Origin: Microvirga zambiensis WSM3693
Lineage (GTDB): Bacteria > Pseudomonadota > Alphaproteobacteria > Rhizobiales > Beijerinckiaceae
Length of the DNA: 64,000 nt
NCBI RefSeq assembly: GCF_016735695.1
Contig: NZ_JAERQD010000015.1
Coordinates: 62,001-126,000 of the forward strand
Direction: 5' to 3'
A model generated the notes under the pieces. The model was not told the DNA's origin. It was given only the letters and a program-made list of their open reading frames with translations, and did no database searches. Below are positions 43,712 to 53,488 of this stretch, piece after piece. A program made the position numbers and the translations under genes. Each line of letters starts with the position of its first letter. The stretch's first letter is position 1.

Positions 43712-44889
43712 GCGCACCCAATCTCAACTTCAGCCGAGCGGAATATGCCGAGCGCCTCGCGAAGACGCGCAAAGCCATGGAAAAGGCCGGAATAGACCTG
43801 CTGATCGTCACGGATCCATCCAACATGCATTGGCTGACCGGCTACGACGGCTGGTCGTTCTACGTGCATCAATGCGTGCTGGTGCCGCCCGAGGGCGAGC
43901 CGGTCTGGTATGGCCGCGGTCAGGACGCCAACGGCGCTAAGCGCACGGCCTACCTCGCCCACGACAACATCATCGGCTATGCGGATCATTACGTTCAATC
44001 CACGGAACGCCATCCGATGGACTACCTATCCGCGATCATCGGCGAGCGCGGCTGGGACAAGGGCACCATCGCCGTCGAGATGGACAATTACTATTTCTCG
44101 GCAGCGGCCTACCAGTCGCTCGTCAAGCACCTGCCGAATGCGAAGTTCAAGGATTCCCTGTCGCTCGTGAACTGGCAGCGTGCTGTCAAGAGCTCACAGG
44201 AGATCGAATACATGAAGGTCGCGGGCCGGATCGTGGAGGCGATGCATGCGCGCATCCTCGACAGGGTCGAGCCGGGCATCCGCAAGAACGATCTCGTTGC
44301 CGAGATCTACGACGCGGGTTTGCGCGGTGTCGAAGGTTTCGGCGGCGACTATGCGGCCATCGTGCCGCTTCTTCCGTCCGGCGAGGAGGCCTCTGCCCCC
44401 CACCTGACCTGGGACGATAAGCCCATGCGGAGCGGCGAAGGGACGTTCTTCGAGATCGCCGGCTGCTACAAGCGCTATCATTGCCCCCTGTCCCGCACCG
44501 TCTTTCTCGGCAAGCCGACCCAAGCCTTCCTCGACGCGGAGAAGGCCGTATTGGAGGGGATGGAGGAAGGCCTCGCGGCGGCAAAGCCCGGCAATGCATG
44601 CGAGGACATCGCCAACGCTTTCTTCGCCGTGCTCAAGCGCTACGGCATCGTCAAGGACAACCGCACAGGCTACCCGATCGGGCTGAGCTATCCGCCGGAT
44701 TGGGGCGAGCGCACCATGAGCCTGCGCCCCGGCGACAGGACGGAACTCCGCCCGGGCATGACCTTCCATTTCATGACCGGCCTGTGGCTCGAGAATATGG
44801 GCCTGGAGATCACGGAGAGCATCGTCATCACCGACAAGGGCGTCGAATGCCTCTCCAACGTGCCGCGCAAGCTTTTCGTGAAGTCATGA
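43708..44889 (+). CDS. doeA: ectoine hydrolase DoeA (EutD), M24 peptidase family
   Basis: A 393-residue protein of the pita-bread (Xaa-Pro dipeptidase, M24) fold. The N-terminal creatinase-like domain (SRAEYAERLAKTRKAMEKAGID, HWLTGYDGWSFYVHQ) precedes the catalytic domain (IEYMKVAGRIVEAMHARI, YKRYHCPLSRTVFLG, GLSYPPDWGER). DoeA opens the ectoine ring to N-acetyl-diaminobutyrate. The start is TTG 43708, overlapping the eutC stop, with GGAGG seven bases before it; no ATG is suitably placed, and an upstream extension would run into eutC. Its stop overlaps the doeB start. Confidence 0.9.
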   Translation: MSAPNLNFSRAEYAERLAKTRKAMEKAGIDLLIVTDPSNMHWLTGYDGWSFYVHQCVLVPPEGEPVWYGRGQDANGAKRTAYLAHDNIIGYADHYVQSTERHPMDYLSAIIGERGWDKGTIAVEMDNYYFSAAAYQSLVKHLPNAKFKDSLSLVNWQRAVKSSQEIEYMKVAGRIVEAMHARILDRVEPGIRKNDLVAEIYDAGLRGVEGFGGDYAAIVPLLPSGEEASAPHLTWDDKPMRSGEGTFFEIAGCYKRYHCPLSRTVFLGKPTQAFLDAEKAVLEGMEEGLAAAKPGNACEDIANAFFAVLKRYGIVKDNRTGYPIGLSYPPDWGERTMSLRPGDRTELRPGMTFHFMTGLWLENMGLEITESIVITDKGVECLSNVPRKLFVKS

Positions 44890-45899
44890 GCGTCATGCCG
44901 CCGATCGAGCGCCCCTCGCCTATTGCAGCCAGCGTCGACTTCGACGCCGACGGGGTGCAGCACGGGTTTTTGCGCCTGCCCTACAGCCGGGACGACTCGG
45001 CGTGGGGTTCGGTGATGATCCCGATCACCGTGGTGAAGCGCGGCGAAGGGCCGACGGCCCTGCTCACCGGCGGCAACCACGGCGATGAATATGAAGGCCC
45101 AATCGCTCTCTTCGATCTTGCCCGCACTCTCACGGCCGATCGGGTTCAGGGCCGCGTCATCATCGTACCGGCGATGAACTATCCGGCTTTCCGGGCCGGG
45201 ACCCGGACGTCGCCGATAGACCGCGGCAATCTCAACCGCAGCTTTCCCGGCCGTCCCGACGGCACGGTGACGGAAAAGATCGCGGATTACTTCCAGCGCA
45301 CCCTGCTGCCGCTGGCCGATCTCGTGCTGGATTTTCACTCAGGCGGCCGCACCCTCGACTTCCTGCCCTATGCGGCCGCGCATGAACTGCCGGACAAGGC
45401 GCAGGAGAAGCGCTGCTTCGACGCCGTGGCCGCGTTCGCCGCTCCCTATTCCATGCGGATGATCGAGATCGACGCGGTCGGCATGTACGACACCGCGGCC
45501 GAAGACATGGGCAAGGTCTTCGTCACAACCGAGCTGTCGGGTGGCGGCACCGCATCGGCAAGGACGGTGCGGATTGCCAAGCGGGGCACCATGAACGTGC
45601 TCAAGCATGCCGGGATCGTCGCCGGAGAGCCGGAGATGGATCCGACGCGCTGGCTCGACATGCCGTCGGCCGAGTGCTTTCGCTTCGCCGAGGATGACGG
45701 CCTCGTGGAACCCTGCATCGATCTCGGCGATCCGGTTCGGAAGGGCGACGTCATCGCCCGCATCCATCCTGTCGGCCGCACCGGACAGGTGCCGATGGAA
45801 TACCGCGCGGCCCTCGATGGCGTTCTCGCGGGACGGCACTTCCCGGGCCTCGTCAAGACAGGCGACTGCCTCGCAGTCGTCGCCACGGTGGAGGACTGA
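44886..45899 (+). CDS. doeB: N-alpha-acetyl-L-2,4-diaminobutyrate deacetylase DoeB (EutE)
   Basis: A 337-residue zinc hydrolase of the succinylglutamate desuccinylase/aspartoacylase family. Zinc-site segments GGNHGDEYEGPIAL (His and Glu) and LDFHSGG (His) are visible, with PAMNYPAFRAGTRTSPIDRGNLNRSFPG between them. It removes acetate from N-acetyl-diaminobutyrate made by DoeA. ATG 44886 overlaps the doeA stop (ATGA); DoeA and DoeB are known to work as a hydrolase-deacetylase pair. Confidence 0.9.
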   Translation: MSVMPPIERPSPIAASVDFDADGVQHGFLRLPYSRDDSAWGSVMIPITVVKRGEGPTALLTGGNHGDEYEGPIALFDLARTLTADRVQGRVIIVPAMNYPAFRAGTRTSPIDRGNLNRSFPGRPDGTVTEKIADYFQRTLLPLADLVLDFHSGGRTLDFLPYAAAHELPDKAQEKRCFDAVAAFAAPYSMRMIEIDAVGMYDTAAEDMGKVFVTTELSGGGTASARTVRIAKRGTMNVLKHAGIVAGEPEMDPTRWLDMPSAECFRFAEDDGLVEPCIDLGDPVRKGDVIARIHPVGRTGQVPMEYRAALDGVLAGRHFPGLVKTGDCLAVVATVED

Positions 45900-45986
45900 T
45901 CTTTCGAATTCAAAGACCGCCAGCGCTTCCGCTGCAAGCCGGACCAACCGGCACGCGGGCCCGATAACACCAGAGGAGAAGACCAC

Positions 45987-46838
45987 ATGCACAACACTAT
46001 CCGCTGCGGCATTGCCGCTCTCGCTCTCACGGCAGCCGTTGGAGGTGCTCAGGCGCTTACTCTCGACGAGGTCAAGAGCGCCGGCTACGTTCAGGGCGCG
46101 ACCGCCAACGAAGTGCCCTACGGCTATATGAAGGAAGACGGTTCCGCCGCCGGAATCGGCCCTGATGTCGCGATCGCCGTGTTCAAGAAGCTGGGCATCA
46201 ACGAGGTTAACTGGACCGTGACGCCGTTCGGCACGCTGATCCCCGGCCTGAAAGCCCGTCGCTTCGCCCTCGCGGCTGCCGAGCAGAACATCTCGCCGGA
46301 GCGCTGCAAGCAGGTCTCCTTCACGGAGCCGAACTCCAGCTACGGCGAGGGCCTGCTGGTGAAGAAGGGCAATCCGAAGAAGCTGACCACCTATGCCGAT
46401 ATCGCGAAGGATCCGTCGCTCAAGGTGGCCGTGGTCTCGGGCGCCAACAACATCGACTTCCTGCGCGCCGTCGGCGTGAAGGACAATCAGATCGTCATCA
46501 TCCAGGCCAATGCGGATGCGCTCTCCACGGTCCAGACTCGGGCCGATGCCTATGCAGCGACCGAATTGACCGTGTCCAAGCTTGCGGAAGGCGGAAAGGA
46601 CGTGGAGCAGGTCAAGCCCTTCACGGATCCCATCGTGGATGGCAAGCCCGTCCGCAACTATGGCGGCTTCGCTTTCCGTCCTGAGGACAAGGAACTCCGC
46701 GATGCCTACAACACCGCGCTGGTCGAGTTCCGCAAGACCGACGATTACAAGAAGATCCTGACTTCCTACGGCCTCAGCGAGGAAAGCATCAAGGCCGCCA
46801 TGGCCAAGAACGTCGCCGACCTCTGCGCCGGCAAGTAA
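45987..46838 (+). CDS. ehuB: ectoine/hydroxyectoine ABC transporter binding protein EhuB
   Basis: A 283-residue periplasmic binding protein (SBP_bac_3) with signal peptide ending VGGAQA. The mature chain starts LTLDEVKSAGYVQGATANEVPYGYM, a pattern of EhuB. The family loop AEQNISPERCKQVSFTEPNSSYGEGL and EFRKTDDYKKILTSYGLSE are present. GAGGAGA precedes ATG 45987. It binds ectoine or hydroxyectoine and delivers it to EhuCD. A large hairpin follows the gene, so its transcript may be more abundant than the permease part. Confidence 0.9.
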   Translation: MHNTIRCGIAALALTAAVGGAQALTLDEVKSAGYVQGATANEVPYGYMKEDGSAAGIGPDVAIAVFKKLGINEVNWTVTPFGTLIPGLKARRFALAAAEQNISPERCKQVSFTEPNSSYGEGLLVKKGNPKKLTTYADIAKDPSLKVAVVSGANNIDFLRAVGVKDNQIVIIQANADALSTVQTRADAYAATELTVSKLAEGGKDVEQVKPFTDPIVDGKPVRNYGGFAFRPEDKELRDAYNTALVEFRKTDDYKKILTSYGLSEESIKAAMAKNVADLCAGK

Positions 46839-46856
46839 CTCGCCGGACCTGTTGGA

Positions 46857-46892
46857 CTGCCCGGCCCGAAACTTGCATCTCGGGCCGGGCAG
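46857..46892. terminator. hairpin between ehuB and ehuC
   Basis: CTGCCCGGCCCGA and TCGGGCCGGGCAG are perfect 13-base inverted repeats with a 10-base loop. No T-run follows, so an RNA-stabilising or partial-termination role between binding protein and permease genes is more likely than full termination. Confidence 0.65.
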
Positions 46893-46913
46893 AGCATCGC
46901 TAAGGAGTCGCGG

Positions 46914-47579
46914 ATGACCTGGACGCAGTATCTGGCTCCCCTGATGAAGGGCGCGCAGATCACGGTGATGATTTCGCTGACCTCGATCGCATTCGGCACC
47001 GTGTTGGCCTTTTTGGCAGGCATTGCCCGCACGTCGAGCAACCCGATCATCTCAGGGATCGCCTTCGTCTATGTCCTGCTGTTTCGGGGCACGCCGCTGC
47101 TCGTCCAGCTCTTCTGGTTCTATTATGCTCTCCCCTTGATCGGCGTCTCCTTCGATCCGATCACCACCGGCATCATGGTCCTGTCGCTTCTTACCGGAGC
47201 CTTCGGGGCGGAAGTCGTGCGCGGCGCCCTTATGGCGGTGCCGCAAGCGCAGCACGAGGCAGCTCGCGCGCTGAATTTCAGCAAGTTCCACACGCTTTGG
47301 CACATCTCCATGCCGCAGGCGATCATCGAGATGATGCCGGCCTTCGGCAATCTGGCGGTCCAGAATCTCAAGGACACGGCGCTCGTGTCGCTCATCTCCA
47401 TTGCCGATCTGACCTTCCAGGCTCAGTCCTTGCGCAATATCACCCTGGACAGCGCCACGATCTATACCATGACCCTCGCCGGCTACTTCATCATCGCGCT
47501 GGGCCTGATGCTCATCATACGCTTCATCGAAGCGAAGCTGCGGCGCGGCGCGGCCTTTCCCCGGAGCGCCCACTCATGA
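46914..47579 (+). CDS. ehuC: ectoine/hydroxyectoine ABC transporter permease EhuC
   Basis: A 221-residue HisMQ-type permease with about five membrane helices. The EAA loop VPQAQHEAARALNFSKFHTLWHI lies at about residues 108-130, and LFRGTPLLVQLFWFYYALP is typical of polar amino-acid permeases. AAGGAG precedes its start. It forms the channel with EhuD, whose start overlaps this gene's stop. Confidence 0.92.
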   Translation: MTWTQYLAPLMKGAQITVMISLTSIAFGTVLAFLAGIARTSSNPIISGIAFVYVLLFRGTPLLVQLFWFYYALPLIGVSFDPITTGIMVLSLLTGAFGAEVVRGALMAVPQAQHEAARALNFSKFHTLWHISMPQAIIEMMPAFGNLAVQNLKDTALVSLISIADLTFQAQSLRNITLDSATIYTMTLAGYFIIALGLMLIIRFIEAKLRRGAAFPRSAHS

Positions 47580-48268
47580 TGTACGGCTATGAATGGGACA
47601 CCTCATCGGCTCTCGCCTTCGCGCTTTCGATTCTGCCGATCCTCGGGATCGGTCTTCTCGTGACCCTGCAGGCGGCGGCGGTCGGCTATGCCATCGCGCT
47701 GGTTCTCGGCCTGGTTCTCGCGCTCCTGAGGCGCAGCCGCTACAAGGCGATCTCCTGGACCGTCGCCTGCTTCACCGAGTTCGTGCGCGATACCCCGCTC
47801 CTGGTTCAGCTCTTCTTCCTTTACTACGTGCTGCCCGACTTCGGAATCGTCCTGCCAGCCTTCATGACGGGAGCGCTGGCGCTCGGCCTGCAATATTCGG
47901 CATATACTTCGGAGGTCTATCGCGGCGGCATCAATGCCATCCAGCGCGGCCAGTGGGAGGCCGCGACGGCCCTGAACCTGACGCGCCTCCAGACCTATCG
48001 CGATATCGTGGTGCCGCAGATGATCCCGCGTATCGTTCCGGCGCTGGGCAATTATCTCGTCTCGATGCTGAAGGAGACACCGGTCCTGTCGGTCGTCACC
48101 GTGCTCGACATGCTGGCTCTCGCCAACATGATCGGAGAGCGCACGTTCGACTACCTCGTGCCGCTCTCGATGGTCGGTCTGATTTTTCTTCCCATGGTCC
48201 TTATCTGCTCGGCTCTCATCCATCTGGTGGAAAGGGCTCTGCCCAAAAGCGGGATTCCCTTGCGATGA
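47576..48268 (+). CDS. ehuD: ectoine/hydroxyectoine ABC transporter permease EhuD
   Basis: A 230-residue HisMQ-type permease. Segments FVRDTPLLVQLFFLYYVLPDFGI and GGINAIQRGQWEAATALNLTRL are visible, the latter being the ATPase-docking loop. Start at ATG 47576, overlapping the ehuC stop by ATGA (a second ATG follows immediately). Its own stop overlaps ehuA, so the importer genes are translationally chained. Confidence 0.92.
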   Translation: MMYGYEWDTSSALAFALSILPILGIGLLVTLQAAAVGYAIALVLGLVLALLRRSRYKAISWTVACFTEFVRDTPLLVQLFFLYYVLPDFGIVLPAFMTGALALGLQYSAYTSEVYRGGINAIQRGQWEAATALNLTRLQTYRDIVVPQMIPRIVPALGNYLVSMLKETPVLSVVTVLDMLALANMIGERTFDYLVPLSMVGLIFLPMVLICSALIHLVERALPKSGIPLR

Positions 48269-49032
48269 CATCCATCATTCGCTTTCAGAACGTCACCAAG
48301 CGCTTCGGCGCGCTGACGGTCCTGGACAATTTCAACTTCGATGTCCGCCAAGGCGAGAAGGTGACGCTGATCGGTCCGTCCGGCTCCGGCAAATCCACCG
48401 TGCTGCGCATCCTGATGACCCTCGAGCCGTTCCAGGAAGGACAGCTAGAACTCGCCGGCATCGGCTACCACGAGAGTCATGGACGGGGTGATTTCAAGGC
48501 CAGCGATCGGCACCTGCACAAGATCCGCTCTAATGTCGGCATGGTGTTCCAGAGCTTCAACCTGTTTCCGCACATGACGGTGCTCCGCAACATCGTCGAG
48601 GCGCCGGTCGCCGTCCTCAAGATGAAGCGAGAGGAAGCGGAAAGCCGCGCCGTCGAGCTTCTGCGGATGGTCGGTCTGCTCGACAAGAAGGACCAGTACC
48701 CGAGCCAGCTTTCCGGCGGGCAGCAGCAGCGTGTCGCGATTGCGAGAGCGCTCGCCATGCGTCCGCGCGTCCTCCTGTTCGATGAGCCCACCTCGGCCCT
48801 CGACCCTCAACTCGTGGGAGAGGTGCTGGGCGTGATCCGCAATCTCGCGCAGGAGCATGACCTGACCATGCTGCTTGTCACCCACGAGATGCGCTTTGCG
48901 CGCGAGGTGTCCGACCGGGTGTGTTTCTTCGACAAGGGTCGCATCGTGGAGCAAGGTGAGCCGGATCGCTTCTTCACGAACCCGGAACAGCCGCGAACCC
49001 GGGAGTTCCTGAGCTCGGTCCTGAATGGCTGA
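48265..49032 (+). CDS. ehuA: ectoine/hydroxyectoine ABC transporter ATPase EhuA
   Basis: A 255-residue polar amino-acid-type ATPase. Walker [10 protein letters not shown] lies near residue 35, signature [15 protein letters not shown] near 150, Walker [14 protein letters not shown] near 172 and the switch His in VTHEM near 205. It energises EhuCD. This is the only HisP-type ATPase in the window and could conceivably also serve the ATPase-less aapJQM system, though that is speculation. Confidence 0.92.
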   Translation: MTSIIRFQNVTKRFGALTVLDNFNFDVRQGEKVTLIGPSGSGKSTVLRILMTLEPFQEGQLELAGIGYHESHGRGDFKASDRHLHKIRSNVGMVFQSFNLFPHMTVLRNIVEAPVAVLKMKREEAESRAVELLRMVGLLDKKDQYPSQLSGGQQQRVAIARALAMRPRVLLFDEPTSALDPQLVGEVLGVIRNLAQEHDLTMLLVTHEMRFAREVSDRVCFFDKGRIVEQGEPDRFFTNPEQPRTREFLSSVLNG

Positions 49033-49060
49033 GGCATGACCAGAGAATGTCTCGGCGGCT

Positions 49061-49096
49061 GCCCTTCAGAACCGAGACTCTCTCGGTCTCAAGGGC
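49061..49096. terminator. hairpin after ehuA
   Basis: An inner perfect stem ACCGAGA/TCTCGGT (49071-49087, 3-base loop) is enclosed by an outer stem GCCCTT/AAGGGC. A related GAACCGAAACTCTCTCCC follows. It lies in the 132-base gap before doeC and may separate transporter and enzyme parts of the transcript. Confidence 0.5.
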
Positions 49097-49164
49097 GAAG
49101 AACCGAAACTCTCTCCCTCGTGAAGCACTAGCCTGCATCGCATCGGTTTTCAGGAGATCACCGC

Positions 49165-50679
49165 ATGAATGCGATGACGCAGACCACGGCCGCTGCCATT
49201 CCCTCCAAGGCAGAGATCCATCCGGCCTTGAGCCGCCTGCAGGATGCCCGCCTGCTGCGTGAGATGGCCTATATCGGTGGGCGCTGGACAGGAGCCGCCT
49301 CCGACCTCCGCTTCGAGGTTCGCGACCCGGCCTCCGAGCTGGTCGTCGCCAGAGTCGCCCGCCTCGGTGCGAATGAGGCGACGCAGGCCGTCGACGCGGC
49401 AGCTCTTGCCCTGCCCGCCTGGAAGGCCCTGATGCCGCAGGAGCGCGCCGCCCGCTTGCGGGCCTGGCATGATCTCATTCTCGATGCCCGTGAGGATCTC
49501 GCCCTTCTCATGACCCTTGAACAGGGCAAGCCTCTCTCCGAATCCCTTGGGGAGATCTCCTATGCCGCTTCCTTCGTGGAATGGTACGCGGAAGAGGCGA
49601 AGCGCCTCAATGTCGAAAGCGTGACGAGCCATCTGCCGGGCGCGGAGATGCTTGTGCGCCGCGAGCCGCTGGGCGTCGCCGCGTTGCTGACGCCCTGGAA
49701 CTTCCCCTCCGCCATGCTGACGCGCAAGGCTGCGGCCGCGCTCGCCGCCGGCTGCACGGTGGTGGCTCACCCTTCCTCCTATACGCCTCTTTCCGCCCTC
49801 GCCCTGGCGGAACTGGCCGAGCGCGCCGGTCTGCCGGCAGGCGTTTTCAACATCGTCACCGGCGATGCGGAGCCCATCGCCAACCGGTTCTGCGACGATG
49901 AACGGGTACGCGTCGTCAGCTTCACCGGTTCGACGGAAATCGGTCGCAAGATCGCCGCCCGCTGCGCCCCGACCATGAAGCGTCTCGTGATGGAGCTCGG
50001 CGGCCACGCGCCCCTGATCGTCTTCGACGATGCCGACCTGGACAAAGCCGTGGAGATTGCCATGGCAGCGAAGTTCGCGACATCCGGCCAGGATTGCCTC
50101 GCTGCCAACCGCATTTACGTCCAGCGTCCGGTCTACGACGCTTTCTGCGAAGCTTTCGGCAAACGCATCGCCGGGCTGAAGGTCGGCGCGGGCCTGGAGG
50201 CGGATACGGAAATCGGCCCGCTGATGCACGCCAATGCGGTCTCCAAGGCACAGGCGCAGATCGACGACGCGGTGAGGCAGGGCGCACGGCGGGTCACGGG
50301 AGATGGCGCGACTGTGGGACCTCTCTTCGTCGCGCCGACCCTGCTCACCGATGTGCCGGACGGCGCGCTCATCATGAGCGAGGAGACCTTCGCCCCTATC
50401 GCCGCGGTCACTCCGTTCGAGACCGAGGACGAGGTCGTGAGGCGCGCGAACGTGACCGAATACGGCCTCGTCGCCTATGTGGTCACCGAGAACGGCGCCC
50501 GGGCGCTGCGGCTCGCCCGCTCGCTGGAATACGGCATGGTCGCCGTCAATCGCGTCAAGATCACGGGAGCGCCGATTCCCTTCGGCGGAATGAAGCAGTC
50601 GGGCCTCGGGCGCGAGGGATCCCGCCACGGTCTCGAAGCCTTCACCGACCTGAAATACGTCTGCCTCGACATCAATTGA
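49165..50679 (+). CDS. doeC: aldehyde dehydrogenase, aspartate-semialdehyde oxidising DoeC-like
   Basis: A 504-residue NAD(P)-dependent aldehyde dehydrogenase. Visible motifs are TPWNFPSAMLTRKAAAALAAG, FTGSTEIGRKIA, the catalytic Glu in MELGGHAPL, the catalytic Cys in TSGQDCLAAN and the EETFAPIAAV cofactor segment. It resembles succinate-semialdehyde dehydrogenases; within ectoine clusters this enzyme (DoeC or Ssd) oxidises aspartate semialdehyde to aspartate. CAGGAG precedes ATG 49165, and doeD follows after 14 bases. Confidence 0.87.
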   Translation: MNAMTQTTAAAIPSKAEIHPALSRLQDARLLREMAYIGGRWTGAASDLRFEVRDPASELVVARVARLGANEATQAVDAAALALPAWKALMPQERAARLRAWHDLILDAREDLALLMTLEQGKPLSESLGEISYAASFVEWYAEEAKRLNVESVTSHLPGAEMLVRREPLGVAALLTPWNFPSAMLTRKAAAALAAGCTVVAHPSSYTPLSALALAELAERAGLPAGVFNIVTGDAEPIANRFCDDERVRVVSFTGSTEIGRKIAARCAPTMKRLVMELGGHAPLIVFDDADLDKAVEIAMAAKFATSGQDCLAANRIYVQRPVYDAFCEAFGKRIAGLKVGAGLEADTEIGPLMHANAVSKAQAQIDDAVRQGARRVTGDGATVGPLFVAPTLLTDVPDGALIMSEETFAPIAAVTPFETEDEVVRRANVTEYGLVAYVVTENGARALRLARSLEYGMVAVNRVKITGAPIPFGGMKQSGLGREGSRHGLEAFTDLKYVCLDIN

Positions 50680-50693
50680 TCCGGAGCCATTCC

Positions 50694-52085
50694 ATGCTGC
50701 ATGACAACAACAACCTCGACAACGAACTCCACGCCTGGGACAGGGACCATTTCTTCCATCCCTCGACGCATATGGCCCAGCATGCGCGTGGCGAAACGCC
50801 GAACCGCATCATCGCTGGCGGCGAAGGCGTTTATATCGTCGATCGTGAGGGCAAGCGCAGCCTCGACGCCTTCGCGGGCCTCTACTGCGTCAATGTCGGA
50901 TACGGCCGTACCAAGATCACGGACGCCATCGCGGCCCAGGCGGCAACTCTTCCCTATTACCATGCCTATGTCGGGCACGGCTCCGAGCCTTCGATCCGCC
51001 TTGCCAAGATGATCATCGACCGCGCTCCGAAGGGCATGAGCCGCGTGTTCTTCGGCTTGTCGGGTTCCGATGCCAACGAGACCAACATCAAGCTTGTCTG
51101 GTACATGAACAACGTGCTCGGACGGCCGGAGAAGAAAAAGATCATCTCCCGCTGGCGGGGCTATCACGGCTCGGGCCTGATGAGCGGAAGCCTCACGGGC
51201 CTTGCGGCCTTCCACAACCTGTTCGACCTGCCGCGTCCGCCGATTCTGCACACGGAAGCGCCCTATTATTTCCGCCGCCCCGACCGCAACATGTCCGAGG
51301 AGGAATTCTCGCAATACTGCGCGGACAAACTGGATGAGATGATCCAGGCCGAAGGTCCGGACACGATTGCCGCCTTCATCGGCGAGCCGGTGCTCGGCAC
51401 CGGCGGCATCGTCCCGCCGCCGAAGGGCTACTGGGACAAGATCCAGGCGGTTCTCGGCAAATACGACATCCTTCTCATAGCGGACGAGGTGATCACGGGC
51501 TTCGGCCGCCTCGGCACCATGTTCGGGTCGGACCATTACGGCATGAAGCCCGACCTGATCACCATCGCAAAGGGTTTGACATCGGCCTACGCGCCGCTCT
51601 CCGGCGTCATCGTGTCCGACAAGGTCTGGCGCGTGCTGGAGCAGGGTTCGGACACATACGGCGCGATCGGCCATGGCTGGACCTATTCGTCGCATCCACT
51701 CTGTGCAGCGGCGGGCGTTGCGAACCTGGAAGTGGTCGACGAACTCGACCTCGTCGCCAATGCCGGAGAAGTGGGCGCCTATTTCAAGCAGGCGCTCACC
51801 GATGCGGTAGGCTCCAACCGCTTCGTCGGTGAGGTGCGTGGCGAAGGCCTGCTGGCCGCCGTCGAGTTCGTGCGCGACCGCGACGATCGAGAGTTCTTCG
51901 ACGTGTCGGAAAAGGTAGGACCGCGCATCACGGCGGCCCTGCTCGAGCGGGGCGTCATCGGGCGCGCCATGCCGCAGGGAGACATCCTCGGCTTTGCTCC
52001 CCCGCTCTGCCTGACGAGGGATGAGGCCGACACGATCGTGGCCGCCACGAAGGGCGCCGTGGAAGCCGTGACCAGGACGCTCTAA
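50694..52085 (+). CDS. doeD: class III aminotransferase, diaminobutyrate transaminase DoeD-like
   Basis: A 463-residue PLP-dependent class III (omega) aminotransferase. It has the N-terminal WDRDHFFHPSTHM typical of DoeD/Atf, the VFFGLSGSDANETNIKL cofactor loop, LLIADEVITGFGRLG and the PLP Lys in IAKGLTSAYAPL (about residue 295). It converts L-2,4-diaminobutyrate to aspartate semialdehyde, probably with pyruvate as amino acceptor. It forms a pair with doeC. The adjacent alanine dehydrogenase could recycle the alanine formed. Confidence 0.88.
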   Translation: MLHDNNNLDNELHAWDRDHFFHPSTHMAQHARGETPNRIIAGGEGVYIVDREGKRSLDAFAGLYCVNVGYGRTKITDAIAAQAATLPYYHAYVGHGSEPSIRLAKMIIDRAPKGMSRVFFGLSGSDANETNIKLVWYMNNVLGRPEKKKIISRWRGYHGSGLMSGSLTGLAAFHNLFDLPRPPILHTEAPYYFRRPDRNMSEEEFSQYCADKLDEMIQAEGPDTIAAFIGEPVLGTGGIVPPPKGYWDKIQAVLGKYDILLIADEVITGFGRLGTMFGSDHYGMKPDLITIAKGLTSAYAPLSGVIVSDKVWRVLEQGSDTYGAIGHGWTYSSHPLCAAAGVANLEVVDELDLVANAGEVGAYFKQALTDAVGSNRFVGEVRGEGLLAAVEFVRDRDDREFFDVSEKVGPRITAALLERGVIGRAMPQGDILGFAPPLCLTRDEADTIVAATKGAVEAVTRTL

Positions 52086-52101
52086 AGCGCTTTGTGAGAA
52101 T

Positions 52102-52123
52102 GGGCAGGCGAGCGAGCCTGCCC
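52102..52123 (+). terminator. hairpin after doeD
   Basis: GGGCAGGC and GCCTGCCC form a perfect 8-base stem with a 6-base loop, 17 bases after the doeD stop, followed by GTTCG. A moderate terminator of the ectoine operon. Confidence 0.6.
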
Positions 52124-52176
52124 GTTCGACATGCCCTTAGGGAGCGTGTCGCCGGACACGAAACGGGGCTGCGCCA

Positions 52177-52212
52177 GCGAAAATTGATCCACTTTTCCGC
52201 GCGATGCGCTAG
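52177..52212. repeat. dispersed intergenic repeat, copy B
   Basis: In reverse complement this reads CTAGCGCATCGCGCGGAAAA followed by GTGGATCAATTTTCGC, matching the element at 22602 apart from a few bases. It lies between doeD and the alanine dehydrogenase gene. Two copies in opposite orientation in the window point to a dispersed non-coding repeat family. Confidence 0.6.
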
Positions 52213-52275
52213 CATCGGCTCGGCAACAGAACAACCCACAACGACGCAAGGTCGGAATTTCCGGGAGACGCTCAC

Positions 52276-53400
<1,125 letters not shown>

Positions 53401-53402
53401 AG

Positions 53403-53424
53403 GCGGCGGCCGTCGGGCCGCCGC
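53403..53424 (+). terminator. terminator after ald
   Basis: GCGGCGGCC and GGCCGCCGC form a 9-base stem with a 4-base loop, three bases after the ald stop, followed by TTCCGTTATTT. Likely an intrinsic terminator. Confidence 0.75.
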
Positions 53425-53488
53425 TTCCGTTATTTGACGGACCTTCCGCTCAGGTCGTGAGATTTTCCTCAGCGGAGCGCAGTGCCCG

